Shown: positions 52,244-61,429 of the stretch, one piece after another
How the letters are laid out: the number at the start of each line of letters is the position of its first letter
How positions within the stretch are numbered: position 1 is the first letter of the stretch
Assembly: GCA_002390425.1 (NCBI GenBank)
Contig: DGPL01000028.1
Location: 1 to 64,000 of the forward strand
DNA: 64,000 nt
Source: Kordiimonadaceae bacterium UBA4441
GTDB lineage: Bacteria > Pseudomonadota > Alphaproteobacteria > Sphingomonadales > Emcibacteraceae
Direction of reading: 5' to 3'
Made by a program: the position numbers and the translations under genes
Notes under the pieces: model-generated
Database searches by the model: none
What the model saw: the letters and a program-made list of their open reading frames with translations, nothing else
Told to the model about the DNA's origin: nothing

Positions 52244-53230
52244 TTATCCTCTAATTGCTTTCTTAACGAGGTTTTCCATTAGCGGAATTTTGAAGTGGTT
52301 ATAGTTAAGCGGAGAAGCACCACGAGAAGCAGCACCAGCACCAAGCTCAGCTGTTTCTTCGTTTGGCGCGCTACCTTTAACAATATCTTCAACAACGTTA
52401 AGACGCTTTGGAACACATTCTACGGCACCACAAGTAAGGCGAATATCTTCGATCACACCACCAGAAACTTTCATAGCAGAAGCCATGTTTACAAGTGGGA
52501 AATCCCATGTGTTACGATCCGCAACTTTTTCAAAGAAGAATTGAGCATTTGCCCAAGTTCCTGGAATGCGGATTGCTTTAAGAATTTCACCATCTTCTAG
52601 TACTGTCATTTTCTCGATATTGATTGCAGGACCGATGAAGTAATCTTCGGCAGCAACTATGCGTTCACCGTTTGGACCTTCGATAACCATGCTGGCTTCA
52701 AGAGTAACAACAGCAACAGCAGTATCAGAGGGTGTTACAGCAACACAACGAGAAGCACCGAATAAGCAATGCTCACGGTTCATACCTTCTGGTGTGTCAG
52801 CGTAACATGTGTTTCCACCTGCACGGTAGCAGTCAAGACCACTACGGTAATACCAGCAACGAGCGTCTTGGCTGATGTTACCGCCAAGAGTACCTTTGTT
52901 TCTGATTTGCGGGCTTGCCACGCGTCCGGCAGCTTTTGCAAGTAAACCGAACTTTGATTTAATAATTTCGTTGTTTTCAACATCAGTTAGTGTTGTCATC
53001 GCACCGATTTCAACACCGCCGTCCGCTGTTTCAGTTACACCTGTTAATCCAGGAATTCCTGAAAGGTCAACAACAGTTGTTGGTCTTTTAATCCGGTCTT
53101 TGAACCAGTCTAGGCTGTCTTGGCCACCGGCCATAGCCCATCCATTTTCACCAGCGTCAGCAAGCGTACTGATAGCGCTAGCAAGATCAGCAGGTTGAAC
53201 CAGATTGAAGTTTGGCATCATGTCTTTCAT
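52244..53230 (-). CDS. FAD and [4Fe-4S] subunit of a PaoABC-type aldehyde oxidoreductase
   Basis: The 328-residue xanthine-dehydrogenase-family medium subunit has the FAD-binding WAMAGGQDSLDWFKDRI and the IRNKGTLGGNISQDAR block. After that block it has an insert with four or more cysteines (RCWYYRSGLDC, NTC, EHC, SRC). This insert is the mark of PaoB/YagS-like subunits, which bind a [4Fe-4S] cluster absent from ordinary xanthine dehydrogenases. It carries electrons from molybdenum toward FAD. The gene order is A-C-B, not A-B-C as in E. coli. Confidence 0.9.
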   Translation of the reverse strand: MKDMMPNFNLVQPADLASAISTLADAGENGWAMAGGQDSLDWFKDRIKRPTTVVDLSGIPGLTGVTETADGGVEIGAMTTLTDVENNEIIKSKFGLLAKAAGRVASPQIRNKGTLGGNISQDARCWYYRSGLDCYRAGGNTCYADTPEGMNREHCLFGASRCVAVTPSDTAVAVVTLEASMVIEGPNGERIVAAEDYFIGPAINIEKMTVLEDGEILKAIRIPGTWANAQFFFEKVADRNTWDFPLVNMASAMKVSGGVIEDIRLTCGAVECVPKRLNVVEDIVKGSAPNEETAELGAGAASRGASPLNYNHFKIPLMENLVKKAIRG

Positions 53231-53245
53231 AATCTGTACCTTCCT

Positions 53246-55651
53246 TTATACGTTTACTTGAAGTGGTTTAATTGACTGAGGACGACCTGATAGAGCATTG
53301 ATGATCATATCAGTATCAACCGGCGTACGGTTGAAATATGTTCCAGTCGCATCGGAAATGGCACTTAAGAGTGCTGAAGCAGCACTACCCATTGCCGGCT
53401 CACCGATCCCTTTAACCCCGAATGGGTTTTGCGGATCAGGTTTATTGACCGCATCAGTTTCAATCACTGATGGCACGTCCATGATGCTTGGCGGTTTGGT
53501 TTGATATAAACCAACCGTCGCACATAGGCCGTTTTGCGGATCATAAACCATACGGTCTAGAACGGCCTCACCGATACCCATTACGGCACCGCCACGAAGC
53601 TGTTGTTGAAGCCCCATCGGATGAAGAACAGTACCGCAATCTGCGATGTTATGCATCTCAAGAAGTTCATATTTTCCCGTATCCGTATCAAGTTCGATCA
53701 TGCAGAACGCTGCAGCCATTCCAGGTACGCTTCCTTCTTTTGGAAGTTCGTCCTTGGCTACTGCTACAAGACCAGCACCTTGAACGTTTTTAAGAGCTGC
53801 TTTGGTCACATCATTCAGATTATCTGGATACTCAGTACCGTCCCATGCACCACCAAGTTCAATCGCTTTAGCACCAGCTTCTGCGAATGTCATTGTTTTG
53901 GTTGCATCAGATGAATTGGTTACTTTTTCATCTGCAACTTCATAATCACCTGGTTCACCGCCTAATTCTTGAGCAGCAAGATTTTGAAGCATTTCTTTTG
54001 CTTTCGTCGCCGCAACAAAATTAGTACGAGTGTTAGTGAAAGTTGAGTTACTTCCGAATTGAGCAAGTGTCCATGGAAGTCCGTGACGGCTATCGCCGCG
54101 AAGAACAACTGTGTTTTCCCATGAAGAACCAAGTACTTCAGCAGCAGCACGACATGTGCCAGCATATGAGTATGTACCTAAGTTACCAACACCAGAGTGA
54201 ACATAAAGCTTTCCATCCGGGCGAATTGAAATCAATCCGTCAAATCCATTAGATCCGGCGGAGTGATAAGCAGACCCAACACCAACGCCGATCACTTTAC
54301 TACCGTTACGTTGGCCAGACATGGCTTTCTTTTCTTCCCAGTTAAACTTCTCAGCACCAAGTTTATATGCTTCTTTAAGATACATACTTGTTACTGTACT
54401 GTTTCTGGCTGTGAATTGAACGTCAGCTTCCGGCGCATTTAAGTCGCGGATCGCAACACGGTCAATGCCGAGTTCCTTAGCTACACGATCAATAAGAGGC
54501 TCAACAACAGTTGCCAATTGGTTCTGACCTGGACCACGCTGTGATACATGCCAAGGTTTATTGGTTACAACCGCCGCACCACGGAAACGCATGTTTGTTG
54601 GTGTATAAACCAGTGCTAACGCACCAGCCGCTGATGAATAGTCACCAGAACCACGGTTTGGACCGCCACTTTGAACGATATATAGATCCGCGGCTGTCAT
54701 CTTACCATTTGCATCAAAACCAAGCTTAACTTGTCCTTGGAAACCTGGACGCGTTCCACCGAGGTGATATTCTTCTGCACGTGTTACGCGAAGCATAACA
54801 GGGCGTCCAATTTTCTTAGACATATATGCAGTCATACCTTGAACAGGATAAGGAGACGCTTTGGCGCCAAAGCCACCACCGCAGAATTCAGCAACATAGA
54901 CAATATCATCAAGTGATACATCCATCATACGTGCAAGACCAGGCATCATCCAACTTTGTGATTGTGATGAACCGTGGATAAAACATTTACCGTTTTCCCA
55001 ATATGAAAGAACGCTGCGAGGCTCAAGTGCTTGGTGAGAAGAACTTGCTGTTACAAATGGCTCATCAATAATTAGAGCTGCATCCGCAAATGCGGCATCA
55101 ACATCACCAACAGTCCATTCAACAGGTGCTTCACCCATTGGAAGTTTATCATCACCTGCTTCAGCAAAATCGCGTGCTGACCATTTACGCTTATGAATAG
55201 GAAGATTACCTTCACCACCACCAGTAACGTTTCCGCTTTCAAGTGCATTTGGTCCACCAGGGTAGAGGCTCTCTAGAGGATCAAGCACGAATGGTTGTGG
55301 TTCATAAGCCACTTTAATTTTTTCAAGTGCTTCAGATGCGATTTGCTCTGATTCTGCTGCAATAGCAGCAATCGGCATACCGAGCTGACGAGGTTTGTTT
55401 GTAAGCATAGGGTAGCTTGGCTCATCCGCTGCAGGAACTTCATCTGCAGTAAGAATGCCTAGCACGCCTGGCATTGCGAGTGCTTCTGATGCATCAAAGC
55501 TAGTGACATTTGCACTTGGCATTGGGCTAAGAAGCATTTTCATATAGCACATACCTTCTTTACGGAAATCTTCGGAATATTTACCGGTTCCCATAACTTT
55601 GGCTTGTACATCTTGTGGGGTAAAATCTTTACCAATTAATTTTTCAGCCAT
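53246..55651 (-). CDS. Molybdopterin-binding subunit of a PaoABC-type aldehyde oxidoreductase
   Basis: The 801-residue large subunit carries xanthine-dehydrogenase motifs: KVMGTGKYSEDF near the N terminus, SSHQALEPRSVLSYWE, EFCGGGFGAKASPYPVQGM, and RGPGQNQLATVVEPLIDRVAKELG. Near the C terminus are KGIGEPAMGSAASALLSAI and the catalytic-glutamate region (KGIGE). It would oxidise aldehydes to acids with molybdenum cytosine dinucleotide. There is no signal peptide, so export must rely on the Tat signal of the iron-sulfur subunit. The PaoD/XdhC-like maturation chaperone is not in the window. Confidence 0.93.
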   Translation of the reverse strand: MAEKLIGKDFTPQDVQAKVMGTGKYSEDFRKEGMCYMKMLLSPMPSANVTSFDASEALAMPGVLGILTADEVPAADEPSYPMLTNKPRQLGMPIAAIAAESEQIASEALEKIKVAYEPQPFVLDPLESLYPGGPNALESGNVTGGGEGNLPIHKRKWSARDFAEAGDDKLPMGEAPVEWTVGDVDAAFADAALIIDEPFVTASSSHQALEPRSVLSYWENGKCFIHGSSQSQSWMMPGLARMMDVSLDDIVYVAEFCGGGFGAKASPYPVQGMTAYMSKKIGRPVMLRVTRAEEYHLGGTRPGFQGQVKLGFDANGKMTAADLYIVQSGGPNRGSGDYSSAAGALALVYTPTNMRFRGAAVVTNKPWHVSQRGPGQNQLATVVEPLIDRVAKELGIDRVAIRDLNAPEADVQFTARNSTVTSMYLKEAYKLGAEKFNWEEKKAMSGQRNGSKVIGVGVGSAYHSAGSNGFDGLISIRPDGKLYVHSGVGNLGTYSYAGTCRAAAEVLGSSWENTVVLRGDSRHGLPWTLAQFGSNSTFTNTRTNFVAATKAKEMLQNLAAQELGGEPGDYEVADEKVTNSSDATKTMTFAEAGAKAIELGGAWDGTEYPDNLNDVTKAALKNVQGAGLVAVAKDELPKEGSVPGMAAAFCMIELDTDTGKYELLEMHNIADCGTVLHPMGLQQQLRGGAVMGIGEAVLDRMVYDPQNGLCATVGLYQTKPPSIMDVPSVIETDAVNKPDPQNPFGVKGIGEPAMGSAASALLSAISDATGTYFNRTPVDTDMIINALSGRPQSIKPLQVNV

Positions 55652-55653
55652 TT

Positions 55654-56298
55654 TTAAGCACTCCCCGCTGCTTTAACGATTGCGTTAACGTAGTTGTTGT
55701 ACGCACCACAACGACAAAGGTTACCAGCTAATGCTGTGCGAACTTCTTCGCGTGAAGGGTTTGGATTGCGCTGTAATAAAGCGACACCTGAAACAACCTG
55801 ACCTGGAGTACAGAACCCACACTGTGGCGCAAGTTCTTCGATCATTGCTTGTTGTACTGCATGCATTTGGCCATTTCCACCACCTACGCCTTCAACTGTT
55901 ACCACAGCTGCATCACGTACTGTATGTGTAAGGATTGAACAGCTATTTTGTGTAACGCCATCGATCATTACCGTACATGCACCACATGAACCACGGTCGC
56001 AACCGATTTTCGTTCCTGTAAGGCCTAACTTGTTACGAAGTGTGTGTGCGAGTGTTTCATTTGCGGCCACATCAACAGTACGTGACATACCGTTAACGTT
56101 GATAGAAATCATACGCTCCACTGATCCGGCAGCTGAGCCGCCTGAACTGTCACCGCTGTCTGAACAGCCTGTGACCATAGTCGCCGTCCCGGCAACAGCA
56201 CCAGCGGCAATTACGCCTTTGATGAAATGACGTCGGGAAACGTCATCTTTCTCTGTGCTCAGAGGATCGTAGCGATCTGAACTGAATTTTTTTTGCAT
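55654..56298 (-). CDS. Tat-exported [2Fe-2S] subunit of a PaoABC-type aldehyde oxidoreductase
   Basis: I chose ATG 56298 because GGAGGAG lies eight bases upstream; an earlier in-frame start at 56334 has no such site. The 214-residue product has a twin-arginine signal (SRRHFIKGVIAAGAVAGTA) with a possible lipobox VTGC, then a Gly/Ser linker. A plant-type [2Fe-2S] domain follows (CDRGSCGACTVMIDG), then the second, helical [2Fe-2S] domain (CGFCTPGQVVSG and NLCRCGAYNNYV). It is first in the operon and provides Tat export for the complex. Electron acceptor could be the cytochrome b encoded divergently. Confidence 0.93.
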   Translation of the reverse strand: MQKKFSSDRYDPLSTEKDDVSRRHFIKGVIAAGAVAGTATMVTGCSDSGDSSGGSAAGSVERMISINVNGMSRTVDVAANETLAHTLRNKLGLTGTKIGCDRGSCGACTVMIDGVTQNSCSILTHTVRDAAVVTVEGVGGGNGQMHAVQQAMIEELAPQCGFCTPGQVVSGVALLQRNPNPSREEVRTALAGNLCRCGAYNNYVNAIVKAAGSA

Positions 56299-56588
56299 AA
56301 AATTGTGCTCCTCCACATTAAAATTTCTATACATTTTGTTGCAACATATCCAACAGACATAAAAAATGTCTCGACAAAGTCAATTACACCAAATAATCCC
56401 AATTGGTGATTTTGACGCTGTTAATACGATGTTTTCATATCTCTTGAATATTTTTGTGATTTTTCTTGAGATATTTATTACCTCCCGTTAAGAGATAATG
56501 TTACTATATAACTTGATATCTGGTAAGTCTAGATGCAAAATAACGGGAAACTACAAAAAAGGCGCTATTTTTTAGCGAAGTATTAAGA
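56299..56588. promoter_or_regulatory. Divergent control region between pao-like and cytochrome b operons
   Basis: About 290 AT-rich bases without a gene. It contains GTTACTATATAAC (56500-56512), a variant of the motif at 21-33 and 62465-62477. It also has a long-range inverted repeat CCCGTTA/TAACGGG (56484-56490 and 56541-56547), and a small hairpin CGCTA/TAGCG (56563-56577) just before the cytochrome b start codon. Confidence 0.4.
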
Positions 56589-57197
56589 ATGGATGACAAT
56601 AAAGATCAAGTAGTCCGCCATGGTGGGCTAAGTCGATTATTTCACTGGGTAATGGCAGTATGCATTTTGATATTACTTGCAACTGGTGTCACACCGATTC
56701 TCGGAGCTGAATTTGAATGGATTGAACCACATTGGATAGCGGGTGTTGCTTTAACAATTGCTGTACTAATTCATATAGTGCGTTCCCTTAGTCCGGCGAA
56801 AATTAAATCCATGTGGATTTCTATTTCGGATATTAAAGAATTTATCGCTGGGGGCGGAAAAGTGCGTGGTGGGAAATATTCACTAGAACAAAAACTTATG
56901 CATCACGGAATGACGGGCTTAAGTCTTATTTCATTAATTACCGGCTGGTTGATGCTTTTGAAAATTGATACACCATTTTGGCAAAGAGACCCTTTTATTT
57001 TTAATGCAGACACCTGGGGAATACTTTATGTTTTGCATGGATTGTCGACGCTCTTTTTTGTAAGCTTTGTTATGATGCATATTTATTTTTCACTACGTCC
57101 TGAAAAAGCAATGTATTTGCGTTCAATGATTAAGGGCTGGATGACAAAAGATGAGTATAATGAAAATCACGACCCGGATCGCTGGGAAACAAAATAA
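56589..57197 (+). CDS. Cytochrome b561/formate-dehydrogenase-gamma-type membrane cytochrome
   Basis: The 202-residue protein has four membrane helices and conserved haem histidines: RHGGLSRLFHWVMAVCILILLATG (first helix His), GVALTIAVLIHIVRSLSP, KLMHHGMTGLSLISLITGWLML and MMHIYFSLRPEKAMYLRSM. This is the di-haem cytochrome b/b6 family that passes electrons between quinones and periplasmic oxidoreductases. It is divergent from the pao-like operon, so I infer it links that periplasmic enzyme to the quinone pool. Confidence 0.88.
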   Translation: MDDNKDQVVRHGGLSRLFHWVMAVCILILLATGVTPILGAEFEWIEPHWIAGVALTIAVLIHIVRSLSPAKIKSMWISISDIKEFIAGGGKVRGGKYSLEQKLMHHGMTGLSLISLITGWLMLLKIDTPFWQRDPFIFNADTWGILYVLHGLSTLFFVSFVMMHIYFSLRPEKAMYLRSMIKGWMTKDEYNENHDPDRWETK

Positions 57198-57212
57198 GTT
57201 AGAAAGAATATT

Positions 57213-57629
57213 ATGAGTAATAATAATGAAACACTCCGCAATTCTATAAATGATGTAGAAGCAGGATATGAATATATGTTGGCCTATGCGGCGCAAGGTT
57301 TGATAGATGAACCTACCAGCGGAGGAAGTGGTCCTTCAATAAGGGTCTATTTAGAAAAAATGCAAAATGGGCTTGTGTCAATTGTTGATGATTTTGAAAC
57401 GGTTATAAAGGATGCAACAGGTGACAATGCTGAACTTTATTTAAATTACTTATCCGTACTTAAAGAAGATGCCGCAAAATCGAAAAAAGCGGTTGATCTC
57501 GTGATGTCACTGCCTTCAATCGGATCGCAGGTTATTGATAATTTAAATGCATCAATTCACTTACGTGCAATTCTAACAGATATTTTCTTGATTGATGAAG
57601 CTTTAACCTCTTTATCAAGACATCAGTAA
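57213..57629 (+). CDS. Helical protein of unknown function
   Basis: The 138-residue protein has no signal peptide, membrane segment or cysteine. It is almost all helix, with a Gly/Ser turn near residues 35-42, and could form a four-helix bundle. It follows the cytochrome b gene by 15 bases and is probably co-transcribed. I do not recognise it. Confidence 0.65.
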   Translation: MSNNNETLRNSINDVEAGYEYMLAYAAQGLIDEPTSGGSGPSIRVYLEKMQNGLVSIVDDFETVIKDATGDNAELYLNYLSVLKEDAAKSKKAVDLVMSLPSIGSQVIDNLNASIHLRAILTDIFLIDEALTSLSRHQ

Positions 57630-57687
57630 AATTTTGCCTTATTTAGTTGTTACGCTAAGTTTCAGTGATAACAAAACAGGATAATTT

Positions 57688-59004
57688 ATGGTTTCTGGTA
57701 AAATAAAAACAGCACTTGGAATTTTTACAATTGGTTTGGGTGGTCCCTTAATGGCATCACCAGCATTTTCACAAGAAGATCAAACACAGCTTTTTCAGAA
57801 CTATCAAGCCATGGTCGTTATTGAAGAATATAATCAACACTGTCCAGTATTAACGCGTCTTGAGGCGGAAGCTTTAAATGGGCAAATAGTATTTGCCAAT
57901 AGTAGCTTTGCCGGCAAAATGGATGGCGTTGAAAAGTTCAAAAAAGAAGCGCGCATATTTGCCCGCCGTGTGCCATGCAATTCAGAGAAGTTGGATAATT
58001 ACCTTGCGATTGCACAGCAACAAGCTATGGACCATATGGTCAACCACGTCATTCTTGCAAGACAAGTTCATATTATTGATGAGCAACATCGCCAAGAAGG
58101 AAGAATAGAAAGTGGTTTACTGCTTAATTATTTGACTGATGATGAATGGAAAATGCTTGATAATCTTTATGAAGAAGTGAAAGCAAATTATCTTTCGCAA
58201 GCTGATGAAGAAGTATGGAATGCGTTTATGGATTCGGTGGTGAAAGTGGCCGAAGAAAGATCAACGGTAAATTACATTGAAAGTCAAGCAACCTTGCAAA
58301 GCGGTGCGCCAAAAGAATTGGGCGCCGTTCAAGCGAAAGTCAGACTTCAGGATATTACGAGTTATTACTTTAATCTTGAAAAAACGGTGAGAGCTTTTGT
58401 TGAAGGGGCTGATGCAGCGGAACGACAATATCCATATAGTCGTCCTGCAAATGATTTTACGGAATGGACAGCATTTCGTCCTCGTGAAGAAGCATTAAAT
58501 TGGGCCGTATCTTATCCCGGATGCGGCGGCAAGAATGTTGAGGTTGGATGTACATTTTTTATAAATACGGATGATGAAGCAGGTATTGTATTAAATACGT
58601 TTGATGGTCAAGAAGTTAAAAATGTTTCGCTAACGTATCGTGACCCAAAAGATAATGACCTTAAAAATCAAAATAAAGTTATCGAAGGCCCCATCGGTAG
58701 CAACCTATTAAACAACGGCAATTTTATGGCTAATGTTGAGCAGCTTAAAGCGGCGAATGCTAAAATTTCAAGCGAAGCCGAAATAAGTGATGATCATTTA
58801 AAATATAATGCGCAGACAGGTGATGCTGCGCCAAATGGTGCAAAAGTATATATTTTGCCCAAAAACACAGTAGAGAATATCGATAAGCTTCATAAGAATG
58901 ATGTGCTGATCTTAACGGTTACTAAATATTCTGGTGAAATTGAAACGATTATGCCGGTTCAAAATTACTTAAGAGCAAAGAACTGGGCCTATATAACACA
59001 ATAA
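57688..59004 (+). CDS. Exported protein of unknown function
   Basis: The 438-residue product has a Sec signal peptide (cleaved after PAFSQ, about residue 29). A mostly helical N-terminal half (residues 30-230) follows, with two cysteines (QHCPVL, RRVPCN). The C-terminal half is beta-rich, with a Cys pair in YPGCGGKNVEVGCTFF. The four cysteines suggest disulfides. No catalytic motif is recognised. The next gene starts two bases after its stop codon, so it is made together with the exported hydrolase. Confidence 0.7.
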   Translation: MVSGKIKTALGIFTIGLGGPLMASPAFSQEDQTQLFQNYQAMVVIEEYNQHCPVLTRLEAEALNGQIVFANSSFAGKMDGVEKFKKEARIFARRVPCNSEKLDNYLAIAQQQAMDHMVNHVILARQVHIIDEQHRQEGRIESGLLLNYLTDDEWKMLDNLYEEVKANYLSQADEEVWNAFMDSVVKVAEERSTVNYIESQATLQSGAPKELGAVQAKVRLQDITSYYFNLEKTVRAFVEGADAAERQYPYSRPANDFTEWTAFRPREEALNWAVSYPGCGGKNVEVGCTFFINTDDEAGIVLNTFDGQEVKNVSLTYRDPKDNDLKNQNKVIEGPIGSNLLNNGNFMANVEQLKAANAKISSEAEISDDHLKYNAQTGDAAPNGAKVYILPKNTVENIDKLHKNDVLILTVTKYSGEIETIMPVQNYLRAKNWAYITQ

Positions 59005-59005
59005 G

Positions 59006-59926
59006 ATGGTGAATATTATGAGACTGCTAAGAATTTTAATTCTATTTCCAACAATAATATTAGCAGGCTCGTTTAGTCTGGCATTTGCGCAAGACTATGC
59101 AAAGAAACATACTGTTGATGCAGATGGGCATCCTATGGCCGTCTGGGAAAAATCAGTTGATAATCCAAAAGGTATTATTTTACTTCACCACGGGCGCACA
59201 TGGAGTTCCCTTCCTGATTTTGATTTACAAGTGGAAGGGGAAGAGCTTTCCTTAATGGATGGGTTTAATGAGCGCGGTTATAGTGTTTGGGCAATGGACG
59301 CACGTGGATATGGTGAAACGCCGCGCGATGAAACGGGTTGGAATACACCAAATCGATCTGCACGAGATATATCAATTGTTCTTAAATGGTTGGCGGAAAG
59401 AACAGATCAAAAAATCCATCTTTGGGGGTGGTCAATGGGGTCAATGTTAAGTCACATTGCGGCCCAAAGTTATCCTGAAAACATTAAAAGCCTGACCTTG
59501 TTTGGCTATCCTGTCAGAGCTGGTTTTGTATACCCAAAAGAAATGATAGAAAGTGAGCCACCCAAAGAAGCAACAACTGCCGAAGCGGCCGCAAGTGATT
59601 TTTTGGTTCCGGGTTCCATCAGCCAAAAGGCCATCGATGAATATGTGCGCCATTCACTTGAAGCCGATCCAATTAGAATGGATTGGAATATGCAACATCA
59701 ATATAATCAAATTGATGCTTCCAAAGTCACCATGCCTGTATTGCTGCTTGAGGGTGAATTTGATCCATTAACAGATACAGAGATGCATGCTAATTCTTTT
59801 GTAGCCTTTCCAAATGGACAGAAACAATGGGTTGTGCTTAATGATGGTGATCACGCGGCGCTGCTTGAAAAATCACGTAAGCAATTAATCGATGCGTCAA
59901 TTAATTTTATTGAATGGATTGAATAG
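59006..59926 (+). CDS. Exported alpha/beta hydrolase
   Basis: The 306-residue product has a Sec signal peptide (after SLAFAQ). The alpha/beta-hydrolase core is complete: oxyanion HHG in ILLHHGRTWSS, nucleophile in HLWGWSMGSMLSHIAA (G-x-S-x-G), acid in LLLEGEFDPLTD, and His in LNDGDHAALLE. ATG 59018 is an alternative start giving a shorter signal. Coupled to the unknown exported protein upstream; probably an esterase or lipase-like enzyme in the periplasm. Confidence 0.87.
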   Translation: MVNIMRLLRILILFPTIILAGSFSLAFAQDYAKKHTVDADGHPMAVWEKSVDNPKGIILLHHGRTWSSLPDFDLQVEGEELSLMDGFNERGYSVWAMDARGYGETPRDETGWNTPNRSARDISIVLKWLAERTDQKIHLWGWSMGSMLSHIAAQSYPENIKSLTLFGYPVRAGFVYPKEMIESEPPKEATTAEAAASDFLVPGSISQKAIDEYVRHSLEADPIRMDWNMQHQYNQIDASKVTMPVLLLEGEFDPLTDTEMHANSFVAFPNGQKQWVVLNDGDHAALLEKSRKQLIDASINFIEWIE

Positions 59927-59928
59927 GT

Positions 59929-60738
59929 TTAAGCGTAAACATAAACGAGTAAACCGATACCGAGTAATACTCGGTAAATCACAAATGGTGTCATAGAGGA
60001 TCGCTCTAACCATTTAAGTAATCCCGCTATAGCAATAAGGGCGGCGGTAAATGAAAGTGCCGCGCCCAGAAGCAAATCGCTGCCAATTGTCGCGTTGCCT
60101 GTTTCCGTCAAATCTTTAACTTGTAAAATCGCCGCGGCAAGAATTGTCGGAATGGACATCAGCATTGAAAAGCGCGCCGCATCGGTCCTTGATAAACCAA
60201 GTGACCGTGCCGCCGTCATGGTTATGCCGGACCTGCTTGTGCCCGGGATAATGGCAAGCACTTGTGCAAAGCCGATAATCATGGCATGGCCGAAGCATAT
60301 TTTTGATAAGTCCAATTTAACATCGCATTTCGTGTCGACCACATAAAGCAAAATACCAAATATAATTGATGTCCAACCGATAATTTCAATGGTACGCCAT
60401 GCATCCGTTAAGCCAAGCGAAGATGCGGCCGCCCCAAAGATGACAATGGGTATCGTTGAAAGAATGATCATCCACATTAAATGTCGATCGGTTTTATCAT
60501 AACTTTTATTAAACGAGATCAGTTTTAGAAAAGATAAGGCCATTCGACCGACATCATTTCTAAAGTATAAAATAACAGCCCCTAGCGTACCAACGTGAAC
60601 GCCCACATCCATCATAATACCTTGATCAGGCCAATTGGTTAGTTCGGGAACTAATATCAGATGTCCAGACGAACTTATTGGCAGAAATTCAGTAATTCCC
60701 TGTACAATTGCCAAAACAATAATTTGAAGAAGTGTCAA
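59929..60738 (-). CDS. uppP: Undecaprenyl-diphosphatase
   Basis: Recycles undecaprenyl pyrophosphate for peptidoglycan synthesis. The 269-residue, roughly eight-span membrane protein has both BacA/UppP motifs: QGITEFLPISSSGHL near the N terminus and IIPGTSRSGITMTAA in the middle. It is two bases from the convergent hydrolase. It gives low-level bacitracin tolerance when overproduced. Confidence 0.96.
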   Translation of the reverse strand: MTLLQIIVLAIVQGITEFLPISSSGHLILVPELTNWPDQGIMMDVGVHVGTLGAVILYFRNDVGRMALSFLKLISFNKSYDKTDRHLMWMIILSTIPIVIFGAAASSLGLTDAWRTIEIIGWTSIIFGILLYVVDTKCDVKLDLSKICFGHAMIIGFAQVLAIIPGTSRSGITMTAARSLGLSRTDAARFSMLMSIPTILAAAILQVKDLTETGNATIGSDLLLGAALSFTAALIAIAGLLKWLERSSMTPFVIYRVLLGIGLLVYVYA

Positions 60739-60753
60739 ATAACAATCCTGTTC

Positions 60754-61296
60754 TTAATCATCCGATGTAACATCATTATGAAGTAGTAATGCCATACGTG
60801 CCATTCTTTTCATTGAATTAACCGATAAAGTAGAGCCCGAAATTCCATCAATAGAATTGGTTAGATTATTATCACTCGTAATGCTCGCGCCGACATATTG
60901 CACACGGTGATGGCGACTTTGAACTTCATGGCCACGGGATTCACGGTAAGTCATGACAGTAATATCAACAATTTTACCATCTTCGACAACAACGCCAGCA
61001 GTAATGGACATGTTGCGCGCTACACTGTTTAACATCCAAAGCGTTTTATTATCTTTGCGCCAATAGCGGTAACGTACTGGAGTGCTGTCTGCGCCATTTA
61101 ACACTTCATTGATATCATCACGCAGATCGCCTATGACCCAAATAGTCGCTTTTTTTTTGGGCGTTTCACCATTAAAATGACCTTTTACATAATCGCTCGT
61201 TTTCACATAAACCCTTTCAGCAGGTTTATATGTTTGTGCGGGTAGTATAATTGTTCCTATCATTAAAAACGCAGCGATAAATCCAATAAACTTCAT
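60754..61296 (-). CDS. Exported FMN-binding-domain protein
   Basis: The 180-residue product has a Sec signal peptide (cleaved near residue 20). A C-terminal FMN-binding domain has the flavinylation motif DGISGSTLSVNS, in which the Thr would receive covalent FMN from ApbE. The segment GKIVDITVMTYRESRG is also typical of the domain. It is divergent from the apbE gene 134 bases away, so the pair probably forms a periplasmic electron-transfer unit. Membrane partner not seen here. Confidence 0.86.
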   Translation of the reverse strand: MKFIGFIAAFLMIGTIILPAQTYKPAERVYVKTSDYVKGHFNGETPKKKATIWVIGDLRDDINEVLNGADSTPVRYRYWRKDNKTLWMLNSVARNMSITAGVVVEDGKIVDITVMTYRESRGHEVQSRHHRVQYVGASITSDNNLTNSIDGISGSTLSVNSMKRMARMALLLHNDVTSDD

Positions 61297-61356
61297 TTTA
61301 ATTTTGTTCCCTATTTTGTTATTGTCAAAGCTTGTAACACAAGATTTTCTTCACGC

Positions 61357-61387
61357 CAATAGTTTACCTAATGTACGCAATAGTTTA
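61357..61387 (+). promoter_or_regulatory. Direct repeat upstream of apbE
   Basis: CAATAGTTTA occurs at 61357-61366 and again at 61378-61387, exactly 21 bp (two helical turns) apart, between the divergent FMN-binding and ApbE genes. It is a possible activator site. Confidence 0.4.
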
Positions 61388-61429
61388 ACTTAGCCTTACT
61401 TTATCATTGATATTATGTTGGAAGAATGA

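Noticed and set aside
57640..57687. Pho-like heptamers upstream of the 438-residue exported protein
   Set aside because: Heptamer-like words (GTTACGC, ACTGAAA in reverse) are present but point away from the gene and match poorly.
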